DNA of 6,282 bases from Candidatus Symbiothrix sp. GTDB lineage: Bacteria > Bacteroidota > Bacteroidia > Bacteroidales > Azobacteroidaceae. Below are positions 1 through 6,282 of this stretch, in pieces. The DNA lies in NCBI GenBank assembly GCA_031270925.1, contig JAISWY010000153.1:1-6282 (forward strand), read 5' to 3'. The notes beneath the pieces were generated by a model. That model saw only the letters and a list, made by a program, of their open reading frames with translations, made no database searches and had not been told where the DNA came from. The first letter of the stretch is position 1. The number at the start of each line of letters is the position of its first letter. Made by a program: the position numbers and the translations under genes.

Positions 1-36
1 AAGGGGGTGAAAACCCTTGTTATAACGCACACCCTG
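1..36 (-). other. Probable remnant of T9SS tail beyond an amber stop
   Basis: This is the minus-strand sequence directly after the TAG that ends the upstream reading frame. In the same frame it continues open to the window edge as QGVRYNKGFHPL. The four residues QGVR are what normally follow YYNL in a common Bacteroidales T9SS C-terminal tail (YYNLQG-x-x). The stop therefore replaces the expected leucine, and a TTG-to-TAG single-base change would explain it. Only 12 codons are visible, so the expected later part (a GxYIV-like strand and a basic end) cannot be checked. After QGVR the residues no longer match the usual pattern. The segment also holds a weak inverted repeat (AAGGG/CCCTT at 1-5 and 14-18), too short to call a terminator. 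Confidence 0.5.
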
Positions 37-39
37 CTA
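37..39 (-). other. Amber stop inside the expected T9SS sorting tail
   Basis: The codon is TAG on the minus strand (cta on the plus strand). It sits between TAT-TAT-AAT (YYN) and CAG-GGT-GTG-CGT (QGVR). Known tails of this family have leucine at this position, and TTG or TTA differ from TAG by one or two bases. The TPR gene in this window also ends in TAG, so a general reassignment of TAG is not suggested. Confidence 0.6.
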
Positions 40-1827
40 ATTATAATATTGCGTTTCCACAACAGGATCTTTCACAAGAACTTGCAACTCCTTGTTGTCG
101 GTAAGCACATCCGTTTCGCCGATATTTAATGAACTGCGCAATGGTAAATCGTCGCCTTTGTATGTTACCAATGCTTGGAACGGTTGCAGATTGGCGGTTA
201 ATGCGTCGCCATTGCCTGCACGGTCGAAATGCTGTGTTTCCAAATCATATTCGTAATAATAATTTGCATCCGACAAAGTCGGGACATTTACCAGATTCGG
301 ATTGGCCGTTAAAACATAACCGTCGGCAACAGAAGACAATGGTGTGCTGTTCAATGTCGGGTTGGCAACCGAAGTAAAAGTTATTTCTACCGTGCCGGGC
401 AAAATACTGCCGTTATCAAATGCGCCGTTTGGTACAGCAATGATATATCCGGTATTGGCAGCCGGTAATGTACTTGCAAACTTGAATTTGTTTGCTGCGC
501 CGTTGTAAGTAGCGAGATAGATATTATCGGTAGTTGCTTGCTGGATATTACTTGGCGACGGAATTACGTCGTCGCCGTCGTTGTGGTTGTAAATATCGCC
601 GGTATAAACATTATCGCCTTGTTTGATACTGATACCGGCAATCTCAAACGGGAAACCGATGGGATACCATTTATCGGTTTGCATGGTTTTAACTACTTTT
701 ACTGCGCCGCCACTGCTGACGACTAATGGAGATGCGCCGGTTAATTGTCCGGTGGAAGTTTCGTTGGAAAGGAAAATAATATCACCCCAATTATACATAT
801 TTGCCGTTGCGGTTATGTTTGCCGGAATAATTATTTCCTGTTGAGTAAAAGGTGAACTTGTGCTGACTTTATTCCAAAAGCCCGGTAAATTCGGTAATAT
901 ATCAGGAACAGCATAAATGCTGATTTTGGAACCGCCGTCAATGCCTCCATAAATAAGTCCAGCGTTGTTAAAATTGCCCCCCGAAATCGTTACACGAGCT
1001 TGCCCGGATGCACGGTTTATTGATCCTGAAGCAAGGTTAACGGCTCCGGTAAATGTTCCGCCTGAAATATTCAAATCCACATTTCCTCCGTATCCGCCGT
1101 TAATGGTACCTCCATAAAGAGTTATAATTTCGCCTCCCTGTATATCTGTATAAGCCGTTCCGGTATAAGTTCCGTCGGTTACCTCCCGGTTGAATCCGAC
1201 CAAAATAAACCGACCGCTTTTCACGGTAATATGCGAATCCAAGCCGGTTGCCGACGGATGTGTAGTCGTGGCATCCGTATAATCTTTTTGCTTGTCTTGA
1301 TAACCGCCGATGATGGAAACGGAACTTGTTACTGCAAGCGAAGCAAAATCAACAACCTGCACGCCTTCTTCCATCGTAACAGGCTGATAATTGGCTACCA
1401 ACATGATGTAATTATTCGAAGTCAGCGAAGTGTTGCCTTTGAACGTCATATTTTTAAAAACATGGGGACGATTCAATACATACCGGAATCCCGATGTTCC
1501 GACTTGGAGGGCGCAGTTGGGATTATTTTCCCTGTAATCGACTCCATCCCATACAGATGTGATTGTAACCTGTTTCCTTTTTGATGCGATTGTTTGCGTT
1601 CTGCCAAAAGTGGCACTTAAAGTGAAAACATCTGTCAGTACAATTGTACCATCGGCTGAATTATTTTCGAGGAGCGCGTATGCCACATTGATAGAACTTG
1701 CCGCATTATCGGGCGAACTTCCGCTCTCGTTGCCGCTTCCGCCGTCTTTTAAAAACGCCACATTTTGCGCCGGAATACTTATGCAGGCAATCATTACTGT
1801 GAATGATAAAAAAAATCTTTTTTTCAT
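37..1827 (-). CDS. Secreted beta-repeat protein, paralogue of the upstream esterase's N-terminal module; T9SS tail apparently truncated
   Basis: A 596-residue predicted exported protein of unknown function. Residues 1-20 form a signal peptide (KKR, then a hydrophobic core, with likely cleavage at SIPA|QN). Residues about 22-310 are rich in ISGG/VSGG-type strand-turn repeats (for example NISGGTF and TISGGNF), suggesting a right-handed beta-helix. This part is clearly homologous to the N-terminus of the neighbour at 1848-3758. Residues about 340-575 form a different, beta-rich region containing WYPIGFPFEI and GDNVYTGDIYN; I do not recognise a catalytic site. The protein ends LQVLVKDPVVETQYYN, the start of a T9SS sorting tail, and the stop is TAG with QGVR encoded directly after it. 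As written, it should be exported to the periplasm but may fail T9SS sorting. The ATG lies 20 bp after the esterase stop, with AT-rich DNA and no clear Shine-Dalgarno, so it is probably the last gene of the same operon. It may bind or present glycans at the cell surface; that is inference. It could be a recent pseudogene or a window-end sequence error. Confidence 0.85.
   Translation of the reverse strand: MKKRFFLSFTVMIACISIPAQNVAFLKDGGSGNESGSSPDNAASSINVAYALLENNSADGTIVLTDVFTLSATFGRTQTIASKRKQVTITSVWDGVDYRENNPNCALQVGTSGFRYVLNRPHVFKNMTFKGNTSLTSNNYIMLVANYQPVTMEEGVQVVDFASLAVTSSVSIIGGYQDKQKDYTDATTTHPSATGLDSHITVKSGRFILVGFNREVTDGTYTGTAYTDIQGGEIITLYGGTINGGYGGNVDLNISGGTFTGAVNLASGSINRASGQARVTISGGNFNNAGLIYGGIDGGSKISIYAVPDILPNLPGFWNKVSTSSPFTQQEIIIPANITATANMYNWGDIIFLSNETSTGQLTGASPLVVSSGGAVKVVKTMQTDKWYPIGFPFEIAGISIKQGDNVYTGDIYNHNDGDDVIPSPSNIQQATTDNIYLATYNGAANKFKFASTLPAANTGYIIAVPNGAFDNGSILPGTVEITFTSVANPTLNSTPLSSVADGYVLTANPNLVNVPTLSDANYYYEYDLETQHFDRAGNGDALTANLQPFQALVTYKGDDLPLRSSLNIGETDVLTDNKELQVLVKDPVVETQYYN
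898..1764 (-). repeat. Duplicated N-terminal module, copy B
   Basis: This stretch encodes residues about 22-310 of the 37-1827 protein and pairs with 2844-3698. Matching landmarks in order are TIVLTDVFTL (TIVIVDKFTL), VDYRENNPNC (VDYRDGNANC), YIMLVANYQPVTMEEG (YILFVANFHPITMGEG), ITVKSGRFILVGF (ITVKSGKFIVIGF), TYTGTA in both, and ASGQARVTISGGNF (ASGTATLTFTGGNW). DNA identity is still visible: a 17-base exact match GCCGTTCCGGTATAAGT lies at 1154-1170, and a 20-base block with one mismatch at 1213-1232. The copies have diverged along most of their length, so this is an old duplication or one homogenised in patches. Confidence 0.85.
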
Positions 1828-1847
1828 AACATTATAATGCTAAAAAG

Positions 1848-3758
1848 TTAAACAATGATTTTTGAAACTCCTTGATTTGTTTTTACAATGTAGGCGCCCT
1901 TCGCAAGCGCAAAGGATTGTTCTCCCTGCATCCTGACATGGAATAATTTTGCGCCTGACAGGTTATAAACGGATATATCCGTAAAACCGGCAGCAACAAT
2001 TTGCAACATTTTTCCGTTCACCGAGATATGGATTGGGTTCAAAACTTTTTCGGATATTCCTGTTAGCAAATCCTTTTTTTGCGCAAACAGCCATTCGGGA
2101 ATGCCGTCCACATTGGGAACATCAAACCCGATGTTGTGATCTTTGCCCGGCAATTCGGTATAAATGATTTTATCTCCGTTTGCTGCTCGAATGGCTTCCA
2201 CCATGCCGCGCGTGCCGTCCACGGACAATGTTTCATCGGCGTCGCCGTGGAAAGTCCATATCGGTGTATTGACATACAAACCGGCTACGGCTGAGGCATT
2301 GCTCGACTCACCATTTCCACAGATTGGAATGCCGGCTGCAAACAAATCGGGAAAACGAGCCAGCAAATCCCAAGTCGCGCCGCCGCCGTTACTTGCCCCG
2401 TAAATGTAAACCCGTTCTTTATCCACGCTGTAAGTGGCCAATACGTAGTCGAGCAACGATTTAGCCGCCGAAAGATAAGCGCCCATCGGAACGACTTCCG
2501 GCGAAGCATATTCCGCATTTCCGGGATAAGGACGAACCCATTCGCTTTCCGAGGGGCATTGCGGAGCCACAAGAATACATTCTTTGTCCCAATTCAAAAT
2601 CCGGGATAGCAAGCCCGAACCGTCGCTACCGTCGGAAAGATGTTTTTCGTTGTCGCTGCCTCGCGAACCGTTGCCGTGCATATACAGCAAAACAGGATAG
2701 GTTTTTTCCGCGCTGTATCCTTCGGGAAAATAAATCCGGTAAGGCAAATCGGTATTTTCATTATCTGTAAAAACAGCTGATTCAAACACTTCCTTAGGCG
2801 TTAAAAATGGAACTTCGCCCTCGGTCGTAATGTATTTATCGAAATAATACATCCGGCGCACGATGCTGTCGGGATGCGCATGATTGCTTAAATCCACTTG
2901 CGATAACCCGTCCATATTACCGTAAATAGCGTGTAATTCGTTCCAATTGCCGCCGGTAAAAGTCAGTGTCGCTGTTCCCGAAGCATAATTGGGTCGCGAA
3001 GAATTTGTGGAACAGGCATAAATGTTGCCGACGATTTTTCCGCCCGAAACAGTCAAATTTACACTTCCACCCAGGCCGCTATTGAGATTTCCACAATAAA
3101 TATTGTGAACGTTACCGCCGGAAACAACAATCTGTGCCGTTCCGGTATAAGTAGCATCCATTTGGCGGCTAAATCCGATGACAATAAATTTACCGCTTTT
3201 GACGGTAATATTCGGATTGACGTCGTTGGTTGCAGGCGCACCGGTTTGTCCGGATTGTGCGCCGCCGAGAATGGTCAGAGCCGTAGCGATTTCGGTGGTG
3301 GGAAAACCGTTTACCTCGATGCCTTCGCCCATCGTAATGGGATGAAAATTAGCGACAAACAGAATATACGGAGCGGATACGCCTGCATCGGAGAACGTGA
3401 TGTTTTCAAAGCTGGTCGGCCGGTACAACGTCCAGCGAAGACCTTTGGAAATATCAATTACGCAATTGGCGTTGCCGTCGCGATAATCCACGTCGTTGTA
3501 TTTCGACGTGATTGTGATGTTGTCGCTTTTGGGAATATTGCGAGCAAAAGCGGCTGTCAGCGTGAATTTGTCCACGATGACGATGGTTCCCTCTCCGCCT
3601 GCATCTTCGACGGCTTTATAGGCGGTGTTCAAACTGCCGGTGGGAGTTGTGGGCGTGGCGCCGTTGCCCGTTCCGCCGGTTTTTAGATAAACGACTGTTT
3701 CGGCCTGCAAATTCCAACCGCAGGCCATTGTAACGAGTAAAAGTAAAATGTGTTTCAT
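1848..3758 (-). CDS. Secreted modular esterase: beta-repeat module, COG4099-like alpha/beta hydrolase, T9SS C-terminal sorting domain
   Basis: A 636-residue exported protein. Residues 1-19 are a signal peptide (likely cleavage LQA|ET). Residues about 21-305 are beta-helix-like repeats shared with the downstream gene. Residues about 323-562 are an alpha/beta hydrolase resembling the 'predicted peptidase'/carbohydrate-esterase group COG4099. The start LPYRIYFPEGY is followed by an oxyanion-region MHGNGSRGSDNEKHL (360-374), VAPQCPSESEW, the nucleophile elbow GASNGG with Ser456, DLFAAGIPICG, HGDADE with probable acid Asp508, and GKDHN with His541. Relatives are often acetyl, feruloyl or other glycan esterases; the substrate here is not readable from sequence. 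Residues about 567-636 are a type A T9SS sorting domain: ISVNGKMLQI, VYNLSGAKLF, GAYIVKTNQG, ending SKIIV. The protein should therefore cross the outer membrane and be secreted or anchored on the surface after tail removal. The ATG is 12 bp after the galM stop in an A/T-rich spacer without a Shine-Dalgarno. The hydrolase is confident; the exact reaction is not. Confidence 0.93.
   Translation of the reverse strand: MKHILLLLVTMACGWNLQAETVVYLKTGGTGNGATPTTPTGSLNTAYKAVEDAGGEGTIVIVDKFTLTAAFARNIPKSDNITITSKYNDVDYRDGNANCVIDISKGLRWTLYRPTSFENITFSDAGVSAPYILFVANFHPITMGEGIEVNGFPTTEIATALTILGGAQSGQTGAPATNDVNPNITVKSGKFIVIGFSRQMDATYTGTAQIVVSGGNVHNIYCGNLNSGLGGSVNLTVSGGKIVGNIYACSTNSSRPNYASGTATLTFTGGNWNELHAIYGNMDGLSQVDLSNHAHPDSIVRRMYYFDKYITTEGEVPFLTPKEVFESAVFTDNENTDLPYRIYFPEGYSAEKTYPVLLYMHGNGSRGSDNEKHLSDGSDGSGLLSRILNWDKECILVAPQCPSESEWVRPYPGNAEYASPEVVPMGAYLSAAKSLLDYVLATYSVDKERVYIYGASNGGGATWDLLARFPDLFAAGIPICGNGESSNASAVAGLYVNTPIWTFHGDADETLSVDGTRGMVEAIRAANGDKIIYTELPGKDHNIGFDVPNVDGIPEWLFAQKKDLLTGISEKVLNPIHISVNGKMLQIVAAGFTDISVYNLSGAKLFHVRMQGEQSFALAKGAYIVKTNQGVSKIIV
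2844..3698 (-). repeat. Duplicated N-terminal module, copy A
   Basis: This stretch encodes residues about 21-305 of the esterase protein and is the partner of 898-1764. The DNA counterparts of the conserved blocks are the exact 17-mer at 3136-3152 and the near-identical 20-base block at 3192-3211. Similarity fades around residue 305, just before the hydrolase begins, which marks the module border. Confidence 0.85.
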
Positions 3759-3770
3759 GATTTAAAAAAA

Positions 3771-4928
3771 TTAAAAATTGATTCCAAATTGATATTCTGT
3801 GATTGAACGGTATTTTTCGCCCGGCCGAAGCGTACACGACGGGAAATTCGGATGATTCGGCGAATCGGGATGATGGATGGTTTCCAAAATCAATCCGCCG
3901 TATTTCGACATCGCTTGGCCGTTTTTGCCGATTATCTTTTCCGATAAACCTTGCCCTGTGTAGATGAGCAGGCCGGGTTCGGTCGTGCGGACTTCGAGCG
4001 TTCGTCCCGATTGTGCTTCGTAGAGGAAAGCGGCTTTTGTCGCGGTTTTGTTCAAAACCCAATTGACATTGGCCGGAATCCAATTCACGGAGCAGCCGCC
4101 GAAGATTTTCATCGGTTCTTTAGGCTGAAAAATGCAGTCGATGATGCGGTGCGGCGCTCGGAAATCGTAGGGCGTGTTTTCAACGCTTACGATTTCGCCG
4201 GTAGCGGTGTAGCCTTCGTTGCCGACCGTAACGGAATCGCTGTAAACGGTCAAGTAATGGTCGAGGATCGTTCCGCCGTTTTCGCCTTTCAGATTGAAAT
4301 AGCAATGTTGCGATAGATTGACGATGGTCGGTTTGTCCGTTTCGGCCGTGTATTCGATGCGCCACGTGTTATCGGGCAGCCACGAATAAGTTACCCGGCA
4401 TTGCAGATTGCCCGGATAACCTTCTTCGCCGTCGGGACTTGTTCGCGTGAAAACCAGGCCCACCGTATCCTTGTTCTGAAACGGCGCAGCTTGCCACATC
4501 ACGCGGTCGAATCCCATTTTGCCACCGTGCAGATGACAGGGAAATCCGTTGGGAGTATTGTTGACAGTCAGTTGATAATCAACATTGTCCAAGCTGAATT
4601 TTCCGTTGGCGATGCGGTTGGCGTATCGTCCGATCAAGGCGCCGGAGAAGCCTTGACTGCCGGATTCAAAATCTTGAATATTATCGTAACCGGGAACAAC
4701 GTCGTCCAAGTTTCCGTTTTTGTCGGGGACGTTGATGCGCACCACGCGGCATCCGTAATCAATAACTTCCATCGCGGCGCCACTGGCGTTTTTTAAGCGG
4801 AAAAGCGAAACCGAATCGCCGGCAGAGGTCGTTCCGAAGGGGAAAACCTCTACCGATGCGCTGTTCGGCTTGTTGCAGGCGATCGTCAAAATCGCCATCA
4901 GGAAAATAATTATTTGATAAATTTTCAT
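3771..4928 (-). CDS. galM: Aldose 1-epimerase (mutarotase), predicted lipoprotein
   Basis: A 385-residue GalM-family protein that interconverts alpha and beta anomers of aldoses such as galactose or glucose. Residues 1-18 look like a lipoprotein signal (KIYQ, a hydrophobic stretch, then LTIAC with Cys18), so it probably acts anchored on the periplasmic side of a membrane rather than in the cytosol. Family marks in order are GRYANRI (100-106, substrate-binding Arg), LHGG (His134), VNLSQHCYFNL (catalytic acid His208), PGLLIYTGQ (318-326), and LILETIHHPDSPN (catalytic base Glu349). The length fits the family plus a leader. One oddity is the segment before WVLN: many relatives read G-Y-D-H-N-W there, but this protein reads P-A-N-V-N-W (285-290), so a conserved Asp-His pair seems replaced by Asn-Val. 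The ATG lies 4 bp after the TAG of the TPR gene, suggesting translational coupling. The overall assignment is strong; its true sugar is unknown. The symbol galM denotes the family. Confidence 0.93.
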   Translation of the reverse strand: MKIYQIIIFLMAILTIACNKPNSASVEVFPFGTTSAGDSVSLFRLKNASGAAMEVIDYGCRVVRINVPDKNGNLDDVVPGYDNIQDFESGSQGFSGALIGRYANRIANGKFSLDNVDYQLTVNNTPNGFPCHLHGGKMGFDRVMWQAAPFQNKDTVGLVFTRTSPDGEEGYPGNLQCRVTYSWLPDNTWRIEYTAETDKPTIVNLSQHCYFNLKGENGGTILDHYLTVYSDSVTVGNEGYTATGEIVSVENTPYDFRAPHRIIDCIFQPKEPMKIFGGCSVNWIPANVNWVLNKTATKAAFLYEAQSGRTLEVRTTEPGLLIYTGQGLSEKIIGKNGQAMSKYGGLILETIHHPDSPNHPNFPSCTLRPGEKYRSITEYQFGINF

Positions 4929-4932
4929 ATTG

Positions 4933-6174
4933 CTATTGGGTTTGGGCTTCCATGAAGTTGGCCCATAAGTTATCGCGTTTCAATTCGACGGATTTTTGAA
5001 AACTTTTGTTCGCTTCGGATTTTTGATCTAAACCGAGTTGCCCAAGTCCCAGAGTGTAGTAAGCCTTGGTATTTACGGATGCTACGGTGTTGCCCGTAGT
5101 GCCTTCGGCTCCATAGAAATTGATCACATTTTCCACGATGCCCTTGCGACCGGTTTCCAGCAAGTTTTCAAAAAGGGCTTTTGCTTCCGCTGTTTTTCCT
5201 AATTTTTGAAGAGCTAAACCTTGCCAAAAGCGATAATCGGTTTTCTTTACGTCCACTGCGGACGCTTTTTTGTAATGGAATGTGGCTTTGGATTTATTAC
5301 CCATCTTTTCGCAGGTTTCGCCGAGAAAATAATAGCTTTGAGCATCGCGGGGAACACGTTTGTCCACGAGGAATACCTGATGGTTATCGGGATATTCAAA
5401 ACATTGTTCGAAAAGGGCGATCGCTTCCGTGTATTTTCCTTTCGTGACTTTGTCTTGCGCCGTCATCATCAGGGCATCCACGTAAATATCGTGGAAATTG
5501 GCGACGCCCTCGCGTGTGGGGAAATAGCAGTTTTTCAGTAAATCCAATACATAATCGTAATCGCCGACAAATGTTCCGGTAATCACTTCTGCCGCCAGCG
5601 GATAATAACGTTTGATGCCGGTTTGATGATGGCTTTTCAATAAATCGTAGCGAACTTTTACGTCTTCGCCTTTCAATTCGTAAACCTGATCGATTTCTTC
5701 CAGGAAGAGCGCTTGGTCGGGCGCTAATTGAATGGCTTTGCGATAACATTCGGCCGATTGATTCAAATCGTGAGCATGTAGCCAATAGCCCCAGCCGAGA
5801 TTGCGCCATGCCAAAGCGAAGTCAGGATTGATTTCGACGCATTTTTGCCAGTTGGCCATAGCCGTATCAGGCTGCTTGTCGTAAAAGAGATTGCCGAGGT
5901 AATAATAGATTTTATCGTTATCCGGAGCGTATTCTTTTGCTTTTTCCAAAACATTAATCGTTTCCAAGCGGAACATATTACAATAATCGCTTGGGAGCGC
6001 TAAAGCCGCATCGTAATACTTTTTCGCTCCGGTTTTGTCGCCTGCTTCGTCTGCTAAATACGCTAAATACATGCGGACAGTGGGATAAGCAACGCGCGAA
6101 TCAATAACTTTTAGTAAATCGACCGCTTCTTCCGTAAAGCCGTTGTGCCGGTACCTCGCCTTCACCATTACCAA
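4933..6174 (-). CDS. TPR-repeat protein, C-terminal part of a DUF5107-type protein; 5' end missing or uncertain
   Basis: A 413-residue product from a TTG at 6174, with an ATG two codons later at 6168. It consists almost entirely of tetratricopeptide helical pairs, at about residues 2-25, 33-60, 87-117, 120-152, 232-260, 279-305, 313-342 and 370-400. Examples are YYYLGNLFYDK...MANWQKCVEINPDF and AWRNLGWGYW...SAECYRKAIQLAPDQ. The region LFLEEIDQVYELKGED followed by YYPLAAEVITGTFVGDYDYVLDLL and EGVANFHDIYVDA resembles the C-terminal half of long (about 1000-residue) Bacteroidetes proteins that have a DUF5107 domain in front; this is recalled, not searched. No signal peptide or DUF5107 domain is present. 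The frame is open upstream only to a TGA at 6208-6210 with no ATG, so the true start is either at 6174/6168 or the gene is broken near the edge. TPRs bind other proteins, but the partner is unknown. Likely first visible gene of the operon, 4 bp before galM. Confidence 0.8.
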   Translation of the reverse strand: MVMVKARYRHNGFTEEAVDLLKVIDSRVAYPTVRMYLAYLADEAGDKTGAKKYYDAALALPSDYCNMFRLETINVLEKAKEYAPDNDKIYYYLGNLFYDKQPDTAMANWQKCVEINPDFALAWRNLGWGYWLHAHDLNQSAECYRKAIQLAPDQALFLEEIDQVYELKGEDVKVRYDLLKSHHQTGIKRYYPLAAEVITGTFVGDYDYVLDLLKNCYFPTREGVANFHDIYVDALMMTAQDKVTKGKYTEAIALFEQCFEYPDNHQVFLVDKRVPRDAQSYYFLGETCEKMGNKSKATFHYKKASAVDVKKTDYRFWQGLALQKLGKTAEAKALFENLLETGRKGIVENVINFYGAEGTTGNTVASVNTKAYYTLGLGQLGLDQKSEANKSFQKSVELKRDNLWANFMEAQTQ

Positions 6175-6282
6175 AGCGATTGCCTTTTTATTTTTCCGTG
6201 CTCCTTTTCAAATCTTCTCACCTGTGTTATAATCCGGCCTGAAAGGTCGTGCTTAACATGGATTCTCTGTATACTGACAAAG
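6171..6282 (-). other. Right-edge segment upstream of the TPR frame: open reading fragment of unclear nature
   Basis: Read on the minus strand in a frame different from the TPR gene, positions 6281 to 6171 are open for 37 codons and end in TAA at 6168-6170. The peptide includes HVKHDLSGRIITQVRRFEK and ends KRQSLW. It could be the tail of another gene, the shifted upstream part of a broken TPR gene, or noise. The purine run near 6184-6196 (AAAAA-T-AAAAA) is a plausible slip site. I see no convincing promoter: an AAGATTTG resembles the Bacteroidetes -7 box TAnnTTTG only partly and has no TTG partner at the right distance. Confidence 0.3.

Noticed and set aside
1..18. Inverted repeat AAGGG/CCCTT as a transcription terminator
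   Set aside because: The stem is only 5 bp with an 8-base loop and no T-run follows in the direction of transcription within the window. It also lies within the probable continuation of the coding tail.
37..39. TAG read as a sense codon through genetic code change
   Set aside because: The TPR gene in the same window ends at TAG (4933-4935), four bases before galM, which fits normal termination. Nothing else suggests recoding.
3105..3686. A 193-codon open frame on the plus strand opposite the esterase gene
   Set aside because: It lies wholly within a gene with clear signal peptide and family homology, and its translation shows no recognisable domain. It is a shadow frame.
3616..4083. A minus-strand open frame spanning the galM/esterase junction
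   Set aside because: It overlaps two well-supported genes in another frame and has an Arg/His/Asn-rich composition typical of out-of-frame translation.
6200..6282. Bacteroidetes-type promoter (TTG / TAnnTTTG) for the operon
   Set aside because: Only a partial -7 match (AAGATTTG) is present and no TTG sits at the expected distance upstream.
1..6282. tRNA, rRNA, CRISPR array, transposase or insertion-sequence ends
   Set aside because: Nothing with a cloverleaf, rRNA-like sequence, regularly spaced direct repeats or transposase motifs was seen on either strand.

Overview
The window looks like part of a chromosome from a Bacteroidales/Bacteroidetes bacterium. The evidence is a type IX secretion system (T9SS) C-terminal sorting domain on one protein, the start of a second T9SS-type tail on another, a lipoprotein GalM, a TPR protein of the kind found with Bacteroidetes DUF5107 domains, and genes without obvious Shine-Dalgarno sites. 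Taxonomy is inferred from family knowledge, not from a marker gene.

All four genes lie on the minus strand, so they read from right to left: a 5'-incomplete TPR protein (4933-6174), an aldose 1-epimerase lipoprotein (3771-4928), a secreted beta-repeat/esterase/T9SS protein (1848-3758), and a secreted beta-repeat protein (37-1827). The gaps between them are 4, 12 and 20 bp, with no terminator-like structure, so one polycistronic transcript is the simplest reading. The promoter and the start of the first gene probably lie beyond the right edge. No convincing RNA gene, CRISPR array, insertion sequence or plus-strand gene was seen.

The two downstream genes are tandem paralogues over about 285 N-terminal residues: a signal peptide followed by repetitive strand-turn sequence that probably forms a beta-helix. 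They then diverge completely. One carries a COG4099-like alpha/beta hydrolase with a visible Ser-Asp-His triad and an intact T9SS tail. The other carries an unrecognised beta-rich domain and a T9SS tail cut by an amber codon: the reading ends ...ETQYYN, and the next codons after TAG spell QGVR, the expected continuation of the common YYNLQG(V/x)R tail.

The likely joint role is extracellular and periplasmic carbohydrate handling: a surface or secreted esterase that removes acyl groups from glycans, a related binding-type protein, a periplasmic-side mutarotase acting on released sugars, and a TPR protein of unknown exact role. No SusC/SusD pair or glycoside hydrolase is visible, so the substrate cannot be named. 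The most notable points are the amber-interrupted sorting tail, the module shuffling between neighbouring paralogues, and the unclear start of the TPR gene near the right edge.
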